Assembly: GCA_027858795.1 (NCBI GenBank)
Contig: JAQICF010000264.1
Location: 1-28,139, forward strand
Source: Candidatus Delongbacteria bacterium
GTDB lineage: Bacteria; Delongbacteria; UBA4055
Length of the DNA stretch: 28,139 nucleotides
Direction of reading: 5' to 3'
Notes under the pieces: generated by a model
Told to the model about the DNA's origin: nothing
The model's input: the letters and a program-made list of their open reading frames with translations, nothing else
Databases searched by the model: none
Shown here: piece by piece, positions 16,591-22,740 of the stretch
How the letters are laid out: each line of letters begins with the position of its first letter
Numbering within the stretch: position 1 is the first letter of the stretch
Position numbers and translations under genes: made by a program

Positions 16591-17244
16591 TTACTTCTCT
16601 TTAATTTTTTGCCCAATACAGTAATAATATGACTTAAAAAAGAATTCCTCCTTTTTTACACCTGTTAATCCCTTTTTCATCATAGAATATATTTCTTTAC
16701 TATTTTGATGACCTTCATGAGTTCCACCAAATTTTTTAGCAAGATATATAGTCAAAGGATTAAAACAAGCTAACCAACCGGATGCTAACTGCATATCACC
16801 TATAATAATTTCACCGTTTTCCTTAACATTAGAAAGTAAATTATTGTATGCTAATTTATACTCTGGAATTATTGATAATCCCAAGGTACATACACCAACA
16901 TCATATTTTTCACCAAGTTTATCTTCATATTTTGTAATATCAGATTCTATTAATTCTATATTTTCCCATTTTTCTTTTTCAATCTTTTCCTTTGCTGCTT
17001 TTAACATTTCAGAGGAAAAATCAACTCCGATTATTTTACCTTCTGAACCAATCTTCTGTAAAATATGAGTGAAATCCAAACCTGTTCCACAGCAAAATAC
17101 TAAAACATGATTCCCCTTTTTTAATGATGATTCGTTAAATGCTTTCTTTTTCCAATGTGCAAAGAAAGGAGGTAAAGAAAAATCATATCTTTCAGCTACT
17201 TTCCCGGAATAAATGCTCTTTATTTTCTTTGATTCTAAACTCAT
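16591..17244 (-). CDS. Class I SAM-dependent methyltransferase
   Basis: A Rossmann-fold methyltransferase of 217 residues (ATG at 17244; in-frame GTG 17253 and TTG 17250 lie just upstream and cannot be excluded). The SAM-binding loop is 'HVLVFCCGTGLDFTHIL' (about 46-62), the acidic residue after strand 2 is in 'KIIGVDFSSEML', and strand 4 is 'YDVGVCTLGLSIIP'. The overall layout resembles UbiE/COQ5-type small-molecule methyltransferases, including the N-terminal 'YSGKVAERYDF'. The substrate cannot be read from sequence. It begins 10 bases after the AbiEii stop, so it may be co-transcribed with the toxin-antitoxin pair; no functional link is known. Confidence 0.85.
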   Translation of the reverse strand: MSLESKKIKSIYSGKVAERYDFSLPPFFAHWKKKAFNESSLKKGNHVLVFCCGTGLDFTHILQKIGSEGKIIGVDFSSEMLKAAKEKIEKEKWENIELIESDITKYEDKLGEKYDVGVCTLGLSIIPEYKLAYNNLLSNVKENGEIIIGDMQLASGWLACFNPLTIYLAKKFGGTHEGHQNSKEIYSMMKKGLTGVKKEEFFFKSYYYCIGQKIKEK

Positions 17245-17254
17245 TTTCAACACT

Positions 17255-18121
17255 CTAAAGCATATCGTTTGTAACTGAAGTAAAGAATTCTTCTGACCAG
17301 AGATCCAGTGTTCTTCTGTCTTTTATGAACGGTTCTACATCTTTTTTTAAATTCTTGAAATCCATTTTTACAAACTTTTCTGTTAACAGGTACTTTAATT
17401 TTTCTTTTGTTATTATCTGATTAGAGTCAAGATGTCCCGTTTGTATCATTCTTTCGGAAAGGTGAACAAAGTTAGGTTTAATATTTTGTGTAAGATACCA
17501 TAAATAATCATACAGATCCCTACCCTTTGATCTTCCTCCTCCCCAATTTCTGCATAATACGGCATGCAGTTTTCCTGAGAATAATGAGGGTTTGTCAAAT
17601 AGCCTGACTGAATAAGGAACAGGTGTAAGTTGATATTTTACTTCATAATCTGCTCTCTTTGGCGGATCGGTATCAATTTCCAGTTTGATCTTTAATTTTT
17701 CATTCCTGTGTAGTTTTTCAATCCCAGTGATTTCAGAATTAATATTCATTATCTGTAATTTTGTACCGCCTTTAATAAAAGCTGATTCAATTGCAGAATC
17801 AAAAGATTTTTCTTTTTTTTCTACAGTCATATTAAAACCAAAAGCTTTTAGTTCGTTATTTATCGCTTCACAACATGGTGTGATATCAAAATTTTTATCC
17901 GTTTCAAGTAATGACAGGTCAATATCTTCAGAAAATCTGTCTAAGCCATGAAAGATCCTTAAGGCAGAACCTCCGTAAAAAGCAGCTTTCTTAAAAAAAT
18001 CTATTCTGTGTAATCCTAAGAGTGCGATCTCCTGTATTATCTCTTTAAGTGCATTTTTATAATTATCTGTTGTAATACAATTATATTTTTTTAGCATCTG
18101 TGTAACAGCACTCTGCATCAT
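17255..18121 (-). CDS. abiEii: AbiEii/AbiGii nucleotidyltransferase toxin (intact)
   Basis: The toxin of a type IV toxin-antitoxin pair, 288 residues. The nucleotidyltransferase signature is complete: 'FYGGSALRIFHGLDRFSEDIDLSL' holds GGSxLR at 50-55 and the metal-binding D66 and D68. The C-terminal half contains 'LFSGKLHAVLCRNWGGGRSKGRDLYDYLWYL', another conserved AbiEii segment. Related toxins such as MenT block tRNA or otherwise inhibit growth by adding nucleotides; abortive infection is the classic phenotype. ATG overlaps the antitoxin stop (ATGATG), as in most AbiE operons. In contrast to the pair at 12575-13699, nothing is missing here. Confidence 0.9.
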   Translation of the reverse strand: MMQSAVTQMLKKYNCITTDNYKNALKEIIQEIALLGLHRIDFFKKAAFYGGSALRIFHGLDRFSEDIDLSLLETDKNFDITPCCEAINNELKAFGFNMTVEKKEKSFDSAIESAFIKGGTKLQIMNINSEITGIEKLHRNEKLKIKLEIDTDPPKRADYEVKYQLTPVPYSVRLFDKPSLFSGKLHAVLCRNWGGGRSKGRDLYDYLWYLTQNIKPNFVHLSERMIQTGHLDSNQIITKEKLKYLLTEKFVKMDFKNLKKDVEPFIKDRRTLDLWSEEFFTSVTNDML

Positions 18122-18705
18122 TTTCTCCTTTTCTTAAGGTAGTTGTACATTTTATCAATAATTATCCTTTTATACATAGGTGCCAGTATTTTCAGGTCAG
18201 TGATCTTCAGCTTAAGAAATTCTTCTTCGTCAAGTCTTAAATTCTCGAATAAGACATCTTCAATATCTGAATTTCTTTTAAAGTTTTTAATTTTGTAAAG
18301 CACATCACAGAGAGCTTTTTCTTTTGTTGCTATAAGAAAAGGTTCTCCGTTTTCCATTAGCCTGTCAATTCCGTAAAAATATAATTCAGGATTTATGTAT
18401 TTATAAATAAAAGAACCGGCAGGAGTATCAAATTTTCTGTCTTTATTTTTATTGAATACTGCCGATGTAACAAGTTCTGCCCGTTCAGGTATCATACCGT
18501 AAAAAGAAAGAGCATATTCAAATGAAATATATGAAGGACCGAAGATCACATTTGCAAGAGTTTTAAGGTTGTAATTTCCACCTTTTATATAAAGTCCCCG
18601 CCTGATTCTTGTAAATTCACCTGCTTTAACAAGTGATGTCAATTTTGATTTGGGTGAAGCATAGTTTTTTAGTTCACTCATCAGATATAAAGTATCATAA
18701 TACAT
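18118..18705 (-). CDS. abiEi: AbiEi-like antitoxin / winged-helix regulator
   Basis: A protein of 195 residues partnered with the AbiEii toxin by a 4-base overlap. The N-terminal winged-helix part is 'KSKLTSLVKAGEFTRIRRGLYIKGGNYN' (about 19-46); the rest contains 'GPSYISFEYALSFYGMIPE' and 'IATKEKALCDVLYKI', both typical of AbiEi-like antitoxins. It differs clearly from the AbiEi at 13079-13699, so the two pairs are not recent duplicates. A good promoter (18730-18758) and GGAGAA before ATG 18705 support the start. Expected to repress its operon and neutralise the toxin. Confidence 0.85.
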   Translation of the reverse strand: MYYDTLYLMSELKNYASPKSKLTSLVKAGEFTRIRRGLYIKGGNYNLKTLANVIFGPSYISFEYALSFYGMIPERAELVTSAVFNKNKDRKFDTPAGSFIYKYINPELYFYGIDRLMENGEPFLIATKEKALCDVLYKIKNFKRNSDIEDVLFENLRLDEEEFLKLKITDLKILAPMYKRIIIDKMYNYLKKRRK

Positions 18706-18729
18706 ATTTAATTTTCTCCGGTTAATACG

Positions 18730-18758
18730 AACATACTATACTTTTCGAAGAAAGTCAA
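18730..18758 (-). promoter_or_regulatory. Promoter of the intact AbiE pair
   Basis: On the minus strand TTGACT (18753-18758) and TATGTT (18730-18735) are separated by 17 bases, ahead of the GGAGAA ribosome site. The sequence between includes a TTCGAA palindrome. Confidence 0.55.
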
Positions 18759-18780
18759 ACATTGCTTATTCTTTACCTTC

Positions 18781-18830
18781 TACAATTCCTCAATCTTGAT
18801 CTAATTCATCTTGAGTACCAAAAGAAAATG
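18781..18830 (-). pseudogene. Remnant of a GNAT gene 3' end
   Basis: On the minus strand this stretch reads like the last bases of the GNAT gene at 21132-22112: the AAGATTGAGGAATTGTAG at the end of that gene recurs here. The bases coding for 'FSFSF' plus an acidic stretch, like residues near 50 of the GNAT protein, come just before it. The middle of the gene is missing. It forms the 3' flank of the broken BRO-N/KilA-N gene, in whose frame it is read as 'FSFSFGTQDELDQD'. Confidence 0.55.
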
Positions 18831-19249
18831 AGAAAGTGTCAGCAGTGCTGACACATCTTTTAGGTGATAATACAAAACAATTACTACCTGCTTCATTTCT
18901 AAACCTCTCGAATTCGATAGGTTTAAAATTTGGATTATGTAATTTTTCCCATAAACCTAAGAATTCCAGTGTTGAACGATTTCTGATGAAACAATCCTTC
19001 AGTATTAGACACATCTGTACTTCTCATTTTACCATCAGAAGACTTGATTTTCAACTGTCCCAAGATCTGGGACACTTCATTTCCTTCAACTTGAAGTTTT
19101 GTCTTTAAAGCATTCCAATATTTTCTTGGTCTTGGGCTGTCTGTCAATACTTCAACAACATCAATAATTGAAAAATACCATTCATTATTGTGCCAAGTTT
19201 TACGGATTTTCTTGTTTTGAAATACTGCGATTCTATTTTCTTTTTTCAT
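18790..19249 (-). pseudogene. Chimeric BRO-N / KilA-N phage-regulator gene, frameshifted
   Basis: From ATG 19249 (AGGAGGA upstream) the first frame encodes a BRO-N domain: 'IRKTWHNNEWYFSIIDVVEVL', 'SPRPRKYWNALKTKL', 'DGKMRSTDVSNTEGLF'. At about 18985 similarity jumps to a KilA-N domain in another frame: 'FIRNRSTLEFLGLWEKLH', then 'NPNFKPIEFERFRNEAGSN' and 'FVLSPKR'. The first frame stops at 18935. The KilA-N part then runs through a 19-base palindrome (18836-18854) into GNAT-derived sequence and stops at 18790. BRO-N and KilA-N are DNA-binding domains of phage antirepressors known for domain shuffling. This looks like a failed fusion of two such genes rather than a working one. Confidence 0.75.
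18836..18854. repeat. 19-base palindrome, copy 1 of 3
   Basis: GTGTCAGCAGTGCTGACAC: perfect 9-base arms around one base. The ~28 bases around it, including an upstream AATGAGAAA, are identical to the copy at 23026-23044 inside the DUF1016 gene. Here it interrupts the end of the KilA-N remnant. Confidence 0.85.
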
Positions 19250-19292
19250 CTTTTTCCTCCTAAATTTTAGTGTCTTTTAGGAAGATACAAAG

Positions 19293-19321
19293 ACCAAAGT
19301 GTCAAATAATGACCTTTTGCT
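19293..19321 (-). promoter_or_regulatory. Shared 29-base inverted repeat, copy C (BRO-N gene)
   Basis: On the minus strand: AGCAAAAGGTCA, five bases, TGACACTTTGGT. It differs from copies A (22627) and B (24105) by two bases. It lies about 44 bases before the BRO-N start codon and contains a TTGACA. Outside this block the three upstream regions are only weakly alike, so the block itself is what is conserved. Confidence 0.7.
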
Positions 19322-19472
19322 AAAAACAGTCAAAAATAATTGATTTTAATTTTCAATTGTCCATTGTCAACTGTCAATTGCATTCTAGATATTTATTTTT
19401 GGAATGTTTCGGTTGCACTTGACTTGCAGAATAATGGGATCTGATCATTTCCTGTAACAAAAAAAATTACTA

Positions 19473-19811
19473 TTATAGTGTAATGATTTTCTTATTGTCT
19501 TTCAACAGTTTTGTAAGGAGTTTTCCCCAATACTTAACTTCAATACCTAATTTTTCAATTTCTTCTGTTACTCCCAATTGATCAGAACATCCTTTGCAGG
19601 CAGAAACTTTAACTCCATCTTTTAGCATTTGTAATATTTGAGCCTGAATTTTCTTGTCACTTGCTACAAATTTAGTTGAACCTCCCCATATTATTACAGT
19701 TACTTGATCCCACCAATTATTTAGGACCGCATTGTGCGCATACATACACACCATTTTCTCTGAAGTAATTGGATTATCGTTTGTCCATAGAATAAATAAT
19801 TCTTCTTTCAT
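19473..19811 (-). CDS. DsrE-like family protein
   Basis: A protein of 112 residues with a DsrE/F-type alpha-beta fold: 'LFILWTNDNPITSEKMVCMYAHNA' at the start, 'VTVIIWGGSTKFVASDKKIQAQILQMLKDGVKVSACKGCSDQLGV' in the middle, and 'GIEVKYWGKLLTKLLKD' at the end. The CxxC-like 'ACKGCSDQLG' cysteines near residues 72-75 occupy the position of the conserved sulfur-handling cysteine of the family. Relatives act in sulfur relay or persulfide transfer, but many are uncharacterised. GGAGAAG lies before the ATG. It stands alone between the mosaic BRO-N locus and the Ntn hydrolase. Confidence 0.8.
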   Translation of the reverse strand: MKEELFILWTNDNPITSEKMVCMYAHNAVLNNWWDQVTVIIWGGSTKFVASDKKIQAQILQMLKDGVKVSACKGCSDQLGVTEEIEKLGIEVKYWGKLLTKLLKDNKKIITL

Positions 19812-19880
19812 AATTCTTCTCCTATTTTTTCTTCTCCACTGCTTTAAAAGCGCTACATTTGAATTTTTAATTCCTCTATC

Positions 19881-21080
19881 TTAATTCTTTAACCGTTTTA
19901 TAGCTTCAATTTTTTCTTTTACATCTTTATTATCAGGAGACAATTCTATACATTTTTCATAATTGATCAATGCATCATCCAATTTACTTATTTCTGAATA
20001 AGATCGACCTAAATTTGAATATAATTCAGGATCTTCCGGATATAATTCAGTCATAAATTCGTAAACCAAAACAGCTGTTTCAAAATCCTTATTTTCAATC
20101 CATTTACTGCTTGATATATTTAAATTCTCTTTAAATATGTTTATTTTAGCAACCTTTTTTATAAAGCTTTTCAGATTTGAAAATTTTTGAGGATCTGTTA
20201 CTATATATTTTATTCCCAATGAGTCAATTTTAGATAATGTATTATTGTATGATCTATAAAATTCTTGTCCTTTATTGTTATCAGGAAATAGTTCAGGTAT
20301 AATAAGAGTATGATTTTCTTTTGCCAACTCATCCTTAATATTTATTTTTACTACATTTCCATAATTGTGATTAAAATATAGATAGATGATCCCTTCATTT
20401 AAGTCATAAACGGTAGAATAAAGAGTTCCTCCTCCCCAATCAGTTTCTTGATGTAAACTATCTAAAAGCGATGCGCAGAAGCTAATACTTGTATCTTGTT
20501 TTTCCTCAATTAATTTTCTGCCCTTTTGATAAAATTTTATTGTTACATCATTTAAATCAGCGTATTGCGATGGGTAAAAATTTGATATTATATCATATAA
20601 TTTATTTTTAATCACTATAGAATCACCTTCTACGATTAATTGTTTACCCGATTTATCAACAAAGTAGTACATTGCTTTTTCCATACCTCGTAGATCTATC
20701 TGAGAGAAGTAATTCTTTACATCATCTACAGTTGAACAAGTTTGCATAACATATCGCAAAAAATCCTCCTGTTCTGGTGATTTTTTATCTGCATAATTGT
20801 TTATTTCTAAATAAGGCATTGCGAAGCCATCAAAAACTAAACCTTTTTCATTAATCGCTCCCTGAGGCCATAAATCATCAAAACCTACATATGTAACACC
20901 ATGATTTTTTTCATCTCCTTTTTCAAACCATATCCTGGAGTTTTGATTCCAATAATCTTCATTATTGCCAACCATTACTTTTCCATTTTCCTGTATCATG
21001 AACATACTACATCCAAATGCAGAGGTCGTTAATAAGAAAATAACTGATATTATTAAAAAAAATAAAGATTTGATTTTCAT
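19881..21080 (-). CDS. Secreted Ntn-hydrolase (C45/choloylglycine-hydrolase-like) with C-terminal TPRs
   Basis: A protein of 399 residues. A signal peptide (1-23, ending TTSAFG) is followed directly by Cys24 in 'CSMFMIQENGKVMVGNNEDYW'. This fits an N-terminal nucleophile exposed on cleavage, as in linear amide C-N hydrolases and acyl-CoA:6-APA acyltransferase-like enzymes; the 'GNNEDYW' loop is the usual partner motif. 'WPQGAINEKGLVFDGFAMP' and the later 'GGGTLYSTVYDLNEGIIYLYF' fit this fold. The C-terminal 75 residues contain two TPR units ('DPELYSNLGRSYSEISKLDDALINYEKCIELSPDN'). The site A-F-G-C is a poor lipobox, so a free N-terminal Cys is more likely than a lipid anchor. Substrate unknown; probably periplasmic. 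Confidence 0.82.
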   Translation of the reverse strand: MKIKSLFFLIISVIFLLTTSAFGCSMFMIQENGKVMVGNNEDYWNQNSRIWFEKGDEKNHGVTYVGFDDLWPQGAINEKGLVFDGFAMPYLEINNYADKKSPEQEDFLRYVMQTCSTVDDVKNYFSQIDLRGMEKAMYYFVDKSGKQLIVEGDSIVIKNKLYDIISNFYPSQYADLNDVTIKFYQKGRKLIEEKQDTSISFCASLLDSLHQETDWGGGTLYSTVYDLNEGIIYLYFNHNYGNVVKINIKDELAKENHTLIIPELFPDNNKGQEFYRSYNNTLSKIDSLGIKYIVTDPQKFSNLKSFIKKVAKINIFKENLNISSSKWIENKDFETAVLVYEFMTELYPEDPELYSNLGRSYSEISKLDDALINYEKCIELSPDNKDVKEKIEAIKRLKN

Positions 21081-21131
21081 TTGTTTACCCCCATTTTTAT
21101 TAGTTTTTGGCTTCGCTAAATTCTCCCCATC

Positions 21132-22112
21132 CTACAATTCCTCAATCTTAATTCTATAATCATCCTCAGAATGTGAGTGTTCATATCCAAGTTTTTTATT
21201 GATCTTATTCATTCCTACATTTCTACTGCTTGTACTTGTAACAATTTTGGTCATTGTAGGGAAATCATTATATAATTTCTTTATCATTTCAGCTTTTAAC
21301 CAGAGAGCAATACCTTTGTTTCTATATTCTTTTGCGACACCGGTTACATGCTGTCTTATATATGGTATTTCATTTCTAACTATCGCTACCATTGAATATG
21401 CTTTAACCTTTCCATCTTTTGAAAATAGCATAGCATTATACATGCTTATATTCTTTTCTCTCTTCTTCAGATTCGATTTCTTAATATAATCAAGGCTAAG
21501 TTTTTCCACTTTATCATTTGTATATGTTTCAACTATTTCCTCTGCGATAACGTGTGCTATATCCAACCATGCTTGTAAATGTTCATCGGATACTTCATCT
21601 TCTACAGTGTCATAGATATACAGATCCAAATCTTTTTTCAGATCTGATTTCGATTCGCAAATATCATCCATTTTAACTAAATCGATCTTCTCTTTTTGTA
21701 GATAATAAGCTTCTTTTGAGTAAATAAGTTTTGCACCTATTTTTTTAAAGAAATCCTTCCCTATATCATTAGTTGGAGATCCAACAAGATCAACACTAAC
21801 ATCATCATAATTTTTAACGAGTTCTGAGATCAATTCTATCATTTCATTTGAACAGCTTTTTAATTCTGAATTTATAGATACCTGAAGCTCTTTAGGATTC
21901 CAACCTCTCAAATGAATAACTGCGATGATCTGATCATCTTCTGTAACAAAAGAAAATGAAAAATTCTCTCTTATACATGCAAATTCAATCATTTCTTCTT
22001 TGAATTTTTCTAAACTCTTATCTGTAGAGTTTAACTTATTCGTAAAAGCGTTAAAATCTTTCCATAAAGAGTCATTGATTTCAGGTGCTTTGTATGTGGT
22101 GAGTTTTAGCAT
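21132..22112 (-). CDS. Tandem-GNAT acetyltransferase (full-length member of the repeat)
   Basis: A protein of 326 residues with two GNAT-like halves. The first (about 1-150) has 'FSFSFVTEDDQIIAVIHLRG' as its strand pair. The second (about 165-326) holds the acetyl-CoA-binding motif 'VTGVAKEYRNKGIALWLKAEMI' and 'TSTSSRNVGMNKINKKLGY', typical of functional GNATs. The first half lacks a clear P-loop and may be structural. Substrate unknown. This is the only complete copy: its 5' end and upstream region recur at 23860-24086 and 25160-25335, and its 3' end near 18781. AAAGGA lies 12 bases before the ATG, and the spacing is shared with the truncated copy at 23847. Confidence 0.85.
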   Translation of the reverse strand: MLKLTTYKAPEINDSLWKDFNAFTNKLNSTDKSLEKFKEEMIEFACIRENFSFSFVTEDDQIIAVIHLRGWNPKELQVSINSELKSCSNEMIELISELVKNYDDVSVDLVGSPTNDIGKDFFKKIGAKLIYSKEAYYLQKEKIDLVKMDDICESKSDLKKDLDLYIYDTVEDEVSDEHLQAWLDIAHVIAEEIVETYTNDKVEKLSLDYIKKSNLKKREKNISMYNAMLFSKDGKVKAYSMVAIVRNEIPYIRQHVTGVAKEYRNKGIALWLKAEMIKKLYNDFPTMTKIVTSTSSRNVGMNKINKKLGYEHSHSEDDYRIKIEEL

Positions 22113-22209
22113 GGTATAGGATGTCCTTTCTGCAATAATAGCTTAAGTCATCTTCGAAGTATATAATTTACTTATCATTTCCAGAACTTACAAGATTTAT
22201 TTGACAATT

Positions 22210-22476
22210 TTATTCTTTTAATTCCGCTTTTATTTCTTTAATTGTTGGCAATGTTGATTTCAGTTCCTTTGGTAGCTTTTTAGTTATAATATATTCACTC
22301 ACACTTTTGCATTTGGTTATTATAGCAATATTGTGTCCCCATGGTATTTGTGTAATCAGTTGTTGCGAAAATGTATTTTCTAATTGGCTAGCAACCTGTT
22401 GGCTTTTTTGATTTTCTAATTGGTCAACAGCCTGTTGGCTTTTTTGATTTTTATTTGGTGCAACAAGCTGTTGCAC
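22210..22476 (-). pseudogene. DUF1016 (YhcG-like) remnant with internal deletion
   Basis: The 88-codon frame joins two separated parts of a DUF1016 protein. 'ITQIPWGHNIAIITKCKSVSE' is the middle of the N-terminal domain (compare 'LTQITWTNHLMILSKAKS' in the gene at 22741). It is joined to 'YIITKKLPKELKSTLPTIKEIKAEL', which matches the usual C-terminal tail of the family. The PD-(D/E)xK nuclease domain and the first ~90 residues are absent. The first codons consist of three 12-residue repeats beginning QQ. Upstream the frame stays open for ~25 more codons ('DGFYFFIRELENEIV') without ATG. Not expected to be functional. Confidence 0.7.
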
Positions 22477-22487
22477 TATTTCATTTT
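22380..22487 (-). repeat. Three 36-base tandem repeats, each with a palindrome
   Basis: The units are 22380-22415, 22416-22451 and 22452-22487, each beginning near (C)TAATTGG/TATTTGG and ending TTTT. Each holds a CAACA..TGTTG-type palindrome; the best, GTGCAACA-AGC-TGTTGCAC (22458-22476), is perfect. The 36-base period keeps frame and codes 12-residue repeats (QQLVAPNKNQKS, QQAVDQLENQKS, QQVASQLENTFS) just before the conserved QIPWGHN of DUF1016. Confidence 0.85.
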
Positions 22488-22626
22488 CTAATTCCCTTAT
22501 AAAAAAATAAAAACCATCTTTTGATGTATAATATATTACGTTCTGAAAAACCTTTTATATTTGGAATGTTTCGGTTACACTTAACTTACAAGATTTATTT
22601 GACAATTGTATTTATTTCATTATTCA

Positions 22627-22660
22627 AGCAAAAGGTCACTATTTGACACTTTGCTATACT
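22627..22660 (+). promoter_or_regulatory. Shared 29-base inverted repeat, copy A, with extended -10 (DUF1016 gene)
   Basis: AGCAAAAGGTCA, CTATT, TGACACTTTGCT: 12-base arms with two mismatches. An extended -10-like TGCTATACT (22652-22660) overlaps its right edge, the position expected for a repressor site. Sequence identical to copy B runs on for several bases either side. Between here and the ATG a small hairpin GTCCGT/ACGGAC (22695-22711) lies in the leader. Confidence 0.7.
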
Positions 22661-22740
22661 TATATTCATGTAATACGAATAAAAATGAAAATCAGTCCGT
22701 TACTGACGGACGAATTTGTAATAATAAGAAGGAGTGAAGT

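Larger units (their letters stand above)
22184..22607. repeat. 26-base direct repeats bracketing the DUF1016 remnant
   Basis: AACTTACAAGATTTATTTG followed by ACAATT occurs at about 22185-22209 and again at 22583-22607, with a third copy at 24061-24085. The first two bracket the DUF1016 remnant as if it had been inserted between two copies. The third leads into the RhuM upstream region, where no such insert is present. Confidence 0.75.

Noticed and set aside
18836..19108. Plus-strand frame starting in the palindrome
   Set aside because: It runs antisense to recognisable BRO-N/KilA-N sequence and has no similarity of its own.
19340..19385. CAATTGTCC...CTGTCAATTG repeats as a mobile mini-element
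   Set aside because: The repeat is short and simple, with no second copy in the window and no target-site signature.
21199..21489. Hydrophobic plus-strand frame opposite the GNAT gene
   Set aside because: It is antisense to the conserved acetyl-CoA-binding part of a clear GNAT gene.
22380..22487. 36-base repeats as a small CRISPR
   Set aside because: The units are directly adjacent without spacers and keep a reading frame.
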